Below are positions 18,801-26,700 of a DNA stretch of 44,830 nucleotides, one piece after another. The notes beneath the pieces were generated by a model. It was not told the DNA's origin. It made no database searches and saw nothing but the letters and a program-made list of their open reading frames with translations. The stretch comes from UBA9715 sp003452695 (GTDB lineage Bacteria > Actinomycetota > Coriobacteriia > Coriobacteriales > Eggerthellaceae), in contig CAMOTA010000009.1 of the NCBI GenBank assembly GCA_946625225.1, positions 1 through 44,830 of the forward strand, read 5' to 3'. The translations under genes and the position numbers were made by a program. Position 1 is the stretch's first letter. Every line of letters starts with the position of its first letter.

Positions 18801-19031
18801 TGCTACGGCCGCGGCATCGGCAGGACCCGCCTCGTCGGCTGCACCTTGGGTGGATATCTGCAAGGAGGGCGTTTCGCCCGTTTCGGGCGCGGTGTTCTGC
18901 CGCGGCGCCACTGCATCGGCCGACACGGCGGCGTATCCCAAGCTAGGCGCCAACGACACGACCAGCACCGCCGACATCGCACAGCTAATCGCTTTCGAAC
19001 CGACCTTGCCAAGCATGCGTGCTTTCAACAT
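15858..19031 (-). CDS. Secreted subtilisin-like serine protease (S8) with C-terminal repeat modules
   Basis: This 1057-residue protein has a signal peptide (~1-35, ending LGYAA), a pro-region (~85-175, with the inhibitor-like YVADEILVTFD) and an S8 peptidase domain (~220-500). Catalytic residues are visible: Asp244 (VAVLDTGCD), His279 (GHGTHVAG), oxyanion Asn386 (AGGN) and Ser463 (SGTSMATP). Four ~95-residue helical modules with the signature S-x-DG-x-DV....W(V/A)P follow (~545-930), then a Gly/Ser/Glu-rich linker (~935-965) and the lysine-rich LRR-like C-terminal module shared with its operon neighbours. It should be exported, self-matured and retained at the cell surface, where it could process the neighbouring surface proteins; that role is inferred from co-transcription only. 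GGGAGG six bases before the ATG overlaps the upstream stop region, indicating translational coupling. Confidence 0.95.
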   Translation of the reverse strand: MLKARMLGKVGSKAISCAMSAVLVVSLAPSLGYAAVSADAVAPRQNTAPETGETPSLQISTQGAADEAGPADAAAVAASASDAEYVADEILVTFDAGVGAREAAAAIAAVPQADEAATAEAADLAVLDAPDAAGSDEPVVVKLDEDADAQRAVADALAQPGVAAAQLNYRYSLLETPAVGSQLLAAGSTGLTSQSTHDALTNDPALASYDPKADENAWHLQAIDIESAWEQVKCQGSVTVAVLDTGCDIGHEDLADNVIADYAWNAYKGEPLNCDYYGHGTHVAGCIAAAANNAAGTAGSSYNAKVLPVNVFDAYGSDQWSSTTKALVSAYDYLLELDEEHPELNIHVVNMSLGGYGSQSADDLALQDRIAKAKERDIVSVCAGGNGTNGVPNTAGHYPSDYADCVAVTALSTDGYTPTTWCDYNAQKDICVPGEDIYSTVPLYCKMEGNANWWAYESVSGTSMATPVAAGVFALLWAARPELTVDEAIAAVKGTASNRLQIPDEWYSQGRTPNLYGTGVLSAGNAVGYVKQLPPSQKLMAALGVAADEGESLLTTAVASVDGADVLATASWVPTAVHESLVSAIAAARSLVAAGGSYEQVVSARDVLTQVGLAFRDARAEGLMQPATAQARNELRTLARNAQVDMQGVAVSADGLDVPVGGLWAPTAVTERLSSAIAAAEKLLSGDAVGADAVEAARSELAEARKAFNDNVAEAPEPASGEDHLALLATAIDQAEQLLASAVASADGADVLPTAQWVPQDAHDAFAAAIAAARDLAVAGCDADQAAAARASLAEVGQVFADARVEGTMQVATAQARSALRILARNAKLDTAGITTSADGADVLVGQSWVSPAAAERLSAAIAVADSLVAAGNAVAAKAVQEAYDELVAARSNYAQAVQTAKAPASDGGEGTGSESGSGSGSGSDSESGSGTNPESGSGTKPAVQKKTVVSINKATVNVAVVKQALAKANNPSAATITLGPKVKKIAKGAFKGTKAKTLVVKTKKLKKASVKGCLSGSKISTIKVKLGAAKANNAYVKKYEKLFTKKIAGKKAAVKR

Positions 19032-19042
19032 GGCAAGCCTCC

Positions 19043-22000
19043 CTATTTCACGGTAACGGCCTTGGGGGCCTTCAAGTTCTTCTTGGTGAAAATCTTCTTG
19101 TAGGCAACTTTCGACGCAGCAGGCACCTTCACCACTACCTTGCCCGCCTTCGACCCCTTCAGCGCACCCTTCACGCTAGCCGCGCCTTTCAGCACCGAGC
19201 TCTTCACCACGATGCGCTTCAGCTTGGGCGTGCTCTTGAAGGCGCCCTTGGCGATCTTGGAAACCTTCGCGCCGATTGTCACCTTCTTTAGCGCCTTCAT
19301 GTTGGCGAAGGCGCCGGCTGCAATTTGCTCCACGCGATACGTTCCGCCGTTTATCTTCACGGTTGCGGGAACGACGGCCACCTTGCCCGTCTTGGCGGAA
19401 ACCTTCGTGGATACGTACCAGGCAACGCCTTGCGTTGAAGCCGTCGCAGCAGATTTGACCAGGTACGTGGCCCTCGAAGCCCCGCTGCCAGCCGCGTACT
19501 TCTTGCCGGCCGCCACGCCGCCGATGGGCGCCTGCTGCGTGTCGCCTTCGCCCGCGCCGCTCGAAGGCGTAGACGATCCAGACTCGCCGCCCGTATCTGC
19601 TCCAGAGCCTGAATCGGACGTTGCGCCCGACCCGCCTGTTCCCGCATCGCCTTCGGGTGCAGCCATGGTGCCAGGCTTCAGAGCCGCCTCGAACGCAGCA
19701 CGCGCATCGGACAGCTCGGCCGCAGCAACCGCCAGCTCATCGGCGGGCGTGCCGTCTGCGGAGGCCAATGCAATGGCCTCGTCTATGGCAATGGCCAGGC
19801 GCTCGGCCGCGGAAGTGGGCACCCACTGGGCCGCAGCCGGCACATCGGCGCCGTCTGCGCTGGCATATGCGGAAGCCAGCAGCGCATCGGCAAATCCCGC
19901 GGACAGGGCCAACTGCACCCGATCGGCAGGCTTCGCAAAGGTGCGCGCACCCGTCTTCACTTCCGCTTCGAACGCGGCAACCGCTTGCGCCAGCGCGTCG
20001 CTTGCAGCACGTGCCTGCGCGCCCGTCAGCTCGTCGCTCGCCGCGACATCGCGCGCTGCGGCAATTGCCGCTTGCAACGCGACCTTCGCATCGGCTGGCG
20101 CCCACGAAACATCTTCCATCAAATCGGCCCCGTCCGCGCTTTCGACCACGCGTGCGGCATCGGCTTCAGCGGCATCGGCTGCGTCCACGAGCGCCCGGCG
20201 CTCAGCTGCAGTGGCCACGGGCTCTTTCAGACCGGGCGCCATGCTGCCCTTGAACACCGCGCATGCAGCTGCCAGCTCGTCGGATGCAGCACGCACCTCG
20301 GCGGCCGCAACGCTGTCGGCATCTGCCAGGGCACGTGCAACGTCCACGGCATCTGCCAGACGGTTGGCAGCGTCGAAGGGCACCCACATGCGCGTGGTCA
20401 GCACTTCGGCACCGTCATCGCTCGTGTATGCGCTGTTCAGAACCTGTTCTGCCGCCGCAACATCTGCAGCAAGCTGCTGCTTCTGAAGCGCGGTCGCAAA
20501 CGCGCGCAATCCGGGCTTCACTGCCGACTCGAACGCTGCACGCGCCTGGTTCAGCTCATCGCCGGCTGCGGCAATCTCGGAGTCTGTCACGTCTTCCTTT
20601 GCCGCCACCGCGCGCGCCTTGGCAATCGCATTCTGCAGAGCGCCCATCGTTTCTGAATCGACCCACTGCATGTTTTCCAGCACATCTGCGCCGTCCAGGC
20701 TAACCTCTGCGCTTTCTGCCACAGCTTGCGCCTCGTCGGCCGCGTCCAGCAACGCCTGGCGCACTGCGGCAGACACCTGGGTGCCCTTCACGGTGAACTG
20801 GCAGGGAACGATAGTGCGGTACAGCTGGCGGAACTTCTCCTTCAGCGCATCGGAGCAATCGGGATCGGCCTTGTAGCGGTCGTAGTAGGCGCCGAAGCGG
20901 TCGCTGGAAAGGCAGCAGGTAATGCTCACTCCTATGTCGTGCGAGGGGCGCACCACGAGCAGCGAGCCGTCCGCCACGATGCCCGGATGCGAAGACACGA
21001 ACCGCTCGTACGACGCATCGCTGCCGCCCGGGTTCTCCGCCACCGTGCGCGGAGCGAATCCAATGGGGCAATTCGCATCTTCGGTGCTGCTGTAATTGTA
21101 CTTCCAGTGCAGCTGGCCGTCGGCGCCCACATATACACGCTGGAACGGGTGCAGGTCTGATACCACCGCGCTCTGGTCCTGCTTGCCTTCGCTGTATCCT
21201 TCGAATATGGCGTCCGCCGCCTGCTGCAGATACGCCAGGTCGGCATCTATCTCGGCCTCGTCCAACGCAGGCACCGTGAATGCCAGCGTCTTGGAATACG
21301 ACACGCCCGGCACCGTCTTGTGCGACACGGTAAGCGTAAGGTTCACCGCCGCATTCCCAGCGCTCGGCAAGGGCCGCAACGTGAAGGTGCGATAGCCGTT
21401 CACCGTCATGCCGCTTTCGTTGTCCGAAGCGTACGATACCCGATAATCGCTGCTATTCAGCCCACTGTTCGCGAACAGGACCCTCGTGTTCGGCAGGCTA
21501 AGGTCTGCATCCACGTTTTCGGGGGCGACCGTCGCGCCCGTGGCGAAGTCCTTCACGTTGTCGTACACGAATGTGGCGCCGATGGCCTGGGCCAGCGTCG
21601 CGTTCATCTCGGCAACCATATCGGGGTTGCCCTTCACGGTAACGGGGAACTCGAAGGATTTGCTCAGCGCCTTCAGCGTGTCGTCCGCAGTGTCGATGAG
21701 CGTCGCGTCCACGCTGGCCGTCAGCACGACCTGCGCATCGTCGTTTCCACGGTTTACGATGCCCGTGTACGGATCCCAAAACGCCCCGGCCGAGCTTTCG
21801 TCGCGGTACACGCGCACGCTTTCCTCGTCGCTGCTGCTCCAGGTTGTCCAGAGGATGCCCGCCTTGCAGGGCAGCGTCAGGTCCTGCGTAACGCCGCTGG
21901 CATCTTCGCCATCTGCGAAGCCGACGGCCAAGCCCTTCACCTGCTCGTCGAAGATGCCCTGCGCGGCATCTAGATCCCATGGAATGTTCGTCGTGCACGT

Positions 22001-23614
22001 GAAGTCCACCGGATCTTCGCCTTCGCGGCTGAGCTCGAAGGTAATGGTTATCTGATGATACGACGAGAAGCTATGGGACGACGCCGCGGCGGCATTGTCG
22101 TAGGTGAAGAACTGCACATCGCCGTTGGTGGCGTCGTTTGCCGTCGACACGCCCAGGTGCGCAACGTCGCTTTCCACATTGCGCTTCGCCGACTTCGTCT
22201 TCACCGTAACGTCCGTGTATCCCACGGAAGCCAGCTTTTCGGCCACGATGGCGTTCATGTTCGTGGCCGTGTTCCACACGGGCTTCGGATGGAAGAATTC
22301 CAGCTTACCGAGGGCCTGTTCCAAACTTCCACCTGCCCGCACGCGCGTCGTGCTGGCGCGCTCAACGCTGGTGCCGATGCCGTCCTTCGAAGACGTAGCG
22401 ACCACCTTCACGTAGCAACCCACTGCCGAATCGGGAATGGTCAGATCGGCGCCGGTGGCGCCTTCCAGCTCGGTCCAGGTGCAAGCCGAGAAGTCCAGCG
22501 AATCGCCTTTCCGAACCGGCTCGTCGGACGTGCTATACCATTGATAGCTGGTGTTCGGATCGCCCGGTGGCACCGTGGTGCCGAAGCTGTAATCGTTTTC
22601 GTAGTCCAGCGTCTTGGCCTGCAGCGCCGTTACGATGCTGCCGCCCGAATACAACGTGTCGAAGCCGAAGGTTATGCGCATCAGGTCGTACACGCCCTGC
22701 GGCAGCACAGGCCATGTCAGGCTGCTTACCGTGTTCATAAGCGCGTTGGCCTTCAGGCGCACGTACTTGCCGCACAAGTCCGCGCCTACCGTAAGCTCGC
22801 CCGACGCAGAAACCGAACTTTGCGCATAGGTGGTGGAATCGAACGCCGTGAACGGCCCGCTTGGGCTATCGGCTACTTCCCAGGTGTAGGTAACGCTTGC
22901 ATCTTGCGGCACGGCCTGTTCGACGTAGCTTCCGCTGGGCGTATATTTCGCCGTGGGGGTGATTGTGGCACCCACCCACATGCTGTTGGAAAGCGTGGAT
23001 ACCAGCGAAACGCTGCTCAGCTGCACGGCTCCGGCCGCCTCTTGCACGGGACCGACCGGGCTTACGCTCTGCGTGCTGCCGTAGTAGGGCTTCTTCGTGG
23101 AAACCACCGTGTTGTTGCTTGTAGCTTTTACGCGCAGGTACTTGCCCACCATGTCGGAGGTGATGCTATAGGTAGCCGCCGTTGCCCCCTCTATGTCGGT
23201 GAAGGCGCTGTCGGCGGTGGTGTTCGTGTTGGCATACTGCCACTGGTACGACACGTCGTCGTCCGCTTCCACGTCGGCCTCGACTGTGGATGTGGTGCCT
23301 TGCACGGTTTTCAGCTTCGTGGCTTTGGCGGCAAGCGCATCGCCCACGCCGATTGCGCCGCCGATGCCGCCCGTCACCGTAATGCGGTACAAGTCCACCT
23401 TGGTTGCTTGTGTGGCAAGGTCCGTAGCGCCTGCGATAAGCGCACTCGACTTGGAACTGTCATCGGCATTGCCGCTCGCCGCCCACGCCCGAACGCCACC
23501 CGCGGGCACGCCCAGCATGCACATGACCAGCGCGGCGCTCGTCAGCACCGACACGCCGCGTCGAGCTCGTTGCAACCACGCCCTACGGCCTTGTTTTGCG
23601 AAAGTTTGCGTCAT
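19043..23614 (-). CDS. Large secreted protein with Ig-like domains, W(V/A) helical modules and LRR_5 end
   Basis: This 1523-residue protein has an export signal near the start (hydrophobic VLTSAALVMCMLGVPAGGVRAWA). The start at 23614 is supported by GGGAGG nine bases upstream; an in-frame ATG 22 codons earlier lacks this. The first ~450 residues hold three Ig-like sandwiches (each with SYQWQYAN/YTWEVADS/SYQWYSTS followed by GKYLRVKA-type strands). A beta-rich middle part of unknown fold (~450-980) follows. Four helical modules with the S-x-DG-x-D(V/L)....W(V/A) signature (~985-1330) also occur in the subtilase and in the giant protein. A Gly/Ser linker precedes an LRR_5-like end (IAAGAFANMKALKKVTIGAKVSK). 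I see no enzyme motif; a structural or adhesive role is inferred. It is separated from the giant gene by two intercistronic hairpins. Confidence 0.85.
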   Translation of the reverse strand: MTQTFAKQGRRAWLQRARRGVSVLTSAALVMCMLGVPAGGVRAWAASGNADDSSKSSALIAGATDLATQATKVDLYRITVTGGIGGAIGVGDALAAKATKLKTVQGTTSTVEADVEADDDVSYQWQYANTNTTADSAFTDIEGATAATYSITSDMVGKYLRVKATSNNTVVSTKKPYYGSTQSVSPVGPVQEAAGAVQLSSVSLVSTLSNSMWVGATITPTAKYTPSGSYVEQAVPQDASVTYTWEVADSPSGPFTAFDSTTYAQSSVSASGELTVGADLCGKYVRLKANALMNTVSSLTWPVLPQGVYDLMRITFGFDTLYSGGSIVTALQAKTLDYENDYSFGTTVPPGDPNTSYQWYSTSDEPVRKGDSLDFSACTWTELEGATGADLTIPDSAVGCYVKVVATSSKDGIGTSVERASTTRVRAGGSLEQALGKLEFFHPKPVWNTATNMNAIVAEKLASVGYTDVTVKTKSAKRNVESDVAHLGVSTANDATNGDVQFFTYDNAAAASSHSFSSYHQITITFELSREGEDPVDFTCTTNIPWDLDAAQGIFDEQVKGLAVGFADGEDASGVTQDLTLPCKAGILWTTWSSSDEESVRVYRDESSAGAFWDPYTGIVNRGNDDAQVVLTASVDATLIDTADDTLKALSKSFEFPVTVKGNPDMVAEMNATLAQAIGATFVYDNVKDFATGATVAPENVDADLSLPNTRVLFANSGLNSSDYRVSYASDNESGMTVNGYRTFTLRPLPSAGNAAVNLTLTVSHKTVPGVSYSKTLAFTVPALDEAEIDADLAYLQQAADAIFEGYSEGKQDQSAVVSDLHPFQRVYVGADGQLHWKYNYSSTEDANCPIGFAPRTVAENPGGSDASYERFVSSHPGIVADGSLLVVRPSHDIGVSITCCLSSDRFGAYYDRYKADPDCSDALKEKFRQLYRTIVPCQFTVKGTQVSAAVRQALLDAADEAQAVAESAEVSLDGADVLENMQWVDSETMGALQNAIAKARAVAAKEDVTDSEIAAAGDELNQARAAFESAVKPGLRAFATALQKQQLAADVAAAEQVLNSAYTSDDGAEVLTTRMWVPFDAANRLADAVDVARALADADSVAAAEVRAASDELAAACAVFKGSMAPGLKEPVATAAERRALVDAADAAEADAARVVESADGADLMEDVSWAPADAKVALQAAIAAARDVAASDELTGAQARAASDALAQAVAAFEAEVKTGARTFAKPADRVQLALSAGFADALLASAYASADGADVPAAAQWVPTSAAERLAIAIDEAIALASADGTPADELAVAAAELSDARAAFEAALKPGTMAAPEGDAGTGGSGATSDSGSGADTGGESGSSTPSSGAGEGDTQQAPIGGVAAGKKYAAGSGASRATYLVKSAATASTQGVAWYVSTKVSAKTGKVAVVPATVKINGGTYRVEQIAAGAFANMKALKKVTIGAKVSKIAKGAFKSTPKLKRIVVKSSVLKGAASVKGALKGSKAGKVVVKVPAASKVAYKKIFTKKNLKAPKAVTVK

Positions 23615-23665
23615 GGCGCATCGCCTCCCATTCGCGTTTTGCAATCGTGCTCGAATTGCAATCGA

Positions 23666-23696
23666 GCCTGCATCCTCCACGGGGGAAGATGCAGGC
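23666..23696 (-). terminator. Intercistronic hairpin (9-bp stem)
   Basis: GCCTGCATC and GATGCAGGC form a perfect 9-bp stem around a 13-base loop, between the giant gene stop and the start of the next operon gene. There is no T-run after it, so it is more likely to pause polymerase, block RNA decay or act as a weak attenuator than to be a full terminator. Confidence 0.45.
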
Positions 23697-23717
23697 CTGA
23701 TGGCAATTCCTTTGGAT

Positions 23718-23751
23718 GCAGGCGGGCGGGATGGGGGGTCCGCCCGCCTGC
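23718..23751 (-). terminator. Intercistronic GC hairpin (12-bp stem)
   Basis: GCAGGCGGGCGG pairs perfectly with CCGCCCGCCTGC around a 10-base loop, starting about 24 bases after the giant gene stop on the minus strand. It has no U-tract. It could lower transcription into, or stabilise the upstream end of, the downstream part of the operon. Confidence 0.5.
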
Positions 23752-23774
23752 GAAATCCACGTTGGCGTCTCGGG

Positions 23775-26700
23775 TTACTTAACCTTCACGCCCTTCTTTC
23801 CGGCAGACTTGAAGGCCTTCACGGTCTTGGTCTTCACCTTGCCCTTCGCGCCGGAGAGCTTCACGGTCTTCACCTTCGAGCCCTTCAGACAGTTCTTCAC
23901 GTTCTTCTTGGCCGTTAGGCTCTTGCTCTTCACCGTAAGCTTCTTCAGCTTCGCAGCGCCCTTGAATGCCTTCGCGCCGATCTTCTTCACGTTCTTGCCG
24001 ACCGTGAAGTTCTTCAGCTGCTTGCTGCCCGCAAACGCCTGCTTGCCGATGGAGGTGACGTTGGCGCCGGTTACGACCTTCTTCAGCTTCGAGGCCTTGA
24101 ACGCCTTCGCGCCGATAGCCGTTACCTTGTAGGTCACGTTGTTATATTTCACCTGGTTAACGGTTACCTTGCCGTTCTTCTTGGTGTTGGCGGCCTTGGT
24201 AAGCATTACCTGCTTGGCGGCCGTTACCTTGTAGGTGAACGTTCCCTGCGCGTTCTTCACCGTGAAGGTCTTGCCCACGGCCAGGCCGTTCTTGGCTTCT
24301 TCGGCCGCGGCGGCCTTGGCAGCGTCGGTGGCTTTCTTCACGTCGGCCAGCTTCTTCACGGAGTCGGCCGGCACGAGCGCCTTCTGGTCGGCGGTCAGCT
24401 TGTCGTAGGCAGCCTGGGCGGCGTCGGCCTTGTCGGCATCGGCGGCCGTCGCCTTGTCGGCGGCAGGCAGTGCGGCGATGGCGTCGGTTACGGCCTTGGC
24501 AGCTGCCTCGTCGCCAGCGGCCTTGTCGGCTGCGGCCTGCTTGGCATCGTCGGCAACCTTCTGCTCGTCGGTTGCCGTCTTGCTTGCTGCGGCGAGCATG
24601 GCCTTGGCGGCAGCCAGCTGTGCGGTGCTGGAATCAGGGTCGGCCAGGGTGGCCTTGGCGGCATCGATGGCCGCATTCAGCGAAGCCTTCGCGCTGTCGG
24701 ACGCATCGACCACGTTCGTGCTCTCGGCATCTTCGATGGCCTTGGCCAGATCGCTTGTAGCGGCCTCCTTGGCAGCCTGCTTCTGAGCATCGGCAGCTTG
24801 CTGCTGTTCCTGGGCTACCGTGCCGGTTGCCAGGTCCAGCGCAGCCTGCGCATCGGCGATTTCGTCCAGCGTGGCGCCTTCCTTGGCAGCTGCAGCCTCG
24901 GCAGCTTCGATGGCCTGGGCCAGGGCAGCCTTTGCCTGGTCGCTGGCACCGGTGGTGTCGGCGGCCTTGGCGGCATCGATGGCGGCCTTCAGGTCGTCGG
25001 TCGCAGAGGCCAGCTCGGCGGCCTCTTCGGCTGCGGCCTGCTGCGCTTCGGCAGCTGCGAGCGCGGCGTTCAGCGCGTCCTTGGCACTTGCCAGGTCGGC
25101 CGCCGTGGCCGCGTCGTTCGCGAGGGCGGCCTCGGCCGCTTGGATGGCCTGCTCGAGTGCGGCCTTTGCCTCGTCGCTCGCATCTGCCACGCTGGTGGAC
25201 TTGGCGGCGTCCAGGGCCTCGCTCAGCTCGCTCGCGGCGGCCTGCTTGGCGGCGGCCTGCTCGGCGGCCGCGGCCTTCGCGGCAGCATCAGCATCGGCCG
25301 CGGCCTTCACGTCGTTCATCTTCGCAACGTCGGTCCCTTCGATGAGCGCCTTCTGCTCGTCGGTCAGCGCGTCGTAGGCGGCCTTGGCAGCAGCGGCGGC
25401 CTCCGCATTGTCGGCAGTTGCTTCGGTGGCAGTCGGCAGCGCGTCGATCTTGGCCTGAACGGCGGCTGCGGCGGCCTTGTCCAGCGCTGCCTTCACGGCG
25501 GCGTCGATGGCTGCCTGCTCGTCGGCTGCGGCCTGCTGCGCCTCGGCGGCGCCGAGCGCGGTGTTCAGCGCGTCCTTGACGCTCGCCAGGTCGGCCGCCG
25601 TGGCCGCGTCGTTCGCCAGCGCGGCCTCGGCCGCCTGGATGGCCTGGGCCAGGTCGGCCTTGGCCTCGTCGCTCGCGTCCACCACGTTGGCGGACTTGGC
25701 GGCCTGCAGGGCCTCGCCCAGCTCGCTCGCGGCGGCCTGCTTGGCGGCGGCCTGCTCGGCGGCCGCGGCCTTCGCGGCAGCATCAGCATCGGCCGCGGCC
25801 TTCACGTCGTTCATCTTCGCAACGTCGGTCCCTTCGATGAGCGCCTTCTGGTCGTCGGTCAGCGCGTCGTAGGCGGCCTTGGCCGCGGCGGCGGCCTCCG
25901 CGTTGTCTGCGGTCGCCTGGTCGGCGGCCGGCAGCGCGTCGATCAGTGCCTTTACCTCAGCAGCAGCAGCCTGATCGGCAGCGGCCTTGTCGACGGCCTC
26001 CTTCGTGCCGGGCTTGGCAGCGGCCTTAGCTGTCTCGAGCGCCTCTGCCAGAGCATCCTTGCTCGCATCCAGCTCTTCAACGTAGGTGGCTTCCTTTACG
26101 GCCTTCTTAGCAGCAGTGATGGCCTCGTCCAACGCCTGCTTCGCATCCACGGGCACCCAGAGCTGGGTTTCGGAAACGTCTGTGCCATCCGCGCTTGCAA
26201 CGATGCGGTCAGCGTAGTCGGCAGCCATGTCGGCACGAAGATCGAGCACTTCCTTGTCAACAGCAGTTGCCAGCGGCTTCTGGATAACCGTGACCACGCA
26301 CACGGGCGCCGTTATGGCGGTTACCTCGGCTCCGCCCACGACCTTGGTCTTGGCGGCCGTCACCACGTAGGTGCCCGGCTCGTCGAAGGAGATGGACGCC
26401 TTGCCCTCGGCGTCGGTGGTCGGGGCTCCCTCGGGCGCCGCGGCGCCGGCCACGTGCACGGCCGCGCCCTCGACGGGAGCCTTCACCATTTTGAAGCTCT
26501 CGTCGTAGGAGAAGTCGCTCAGCGTCAGCTCAAGCGGTTCACCAGTTTTAACGGTAGCTGTAGCCTTGTCGAACGCGGAGTAGTTCTCGGTGTCGGGGTA
26601 CCAGCTCTCCAGGATGTACGCATCGATCGCGGCCCCGTCGGGAATTGCGTCGGTCACGCCCATGACCTCCGCGTCGCCGTAGTTCACCTGGTAGGCGAAG

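Noticed and set aside
24300..26000. The Ala-rich repetitive region as a possible CRISPR or satellite array
   Set aside because: The repeats are in-frame protein repeats of variable length encoding helical FIVAR-like modules, with no regular repeat-spacer pattern.
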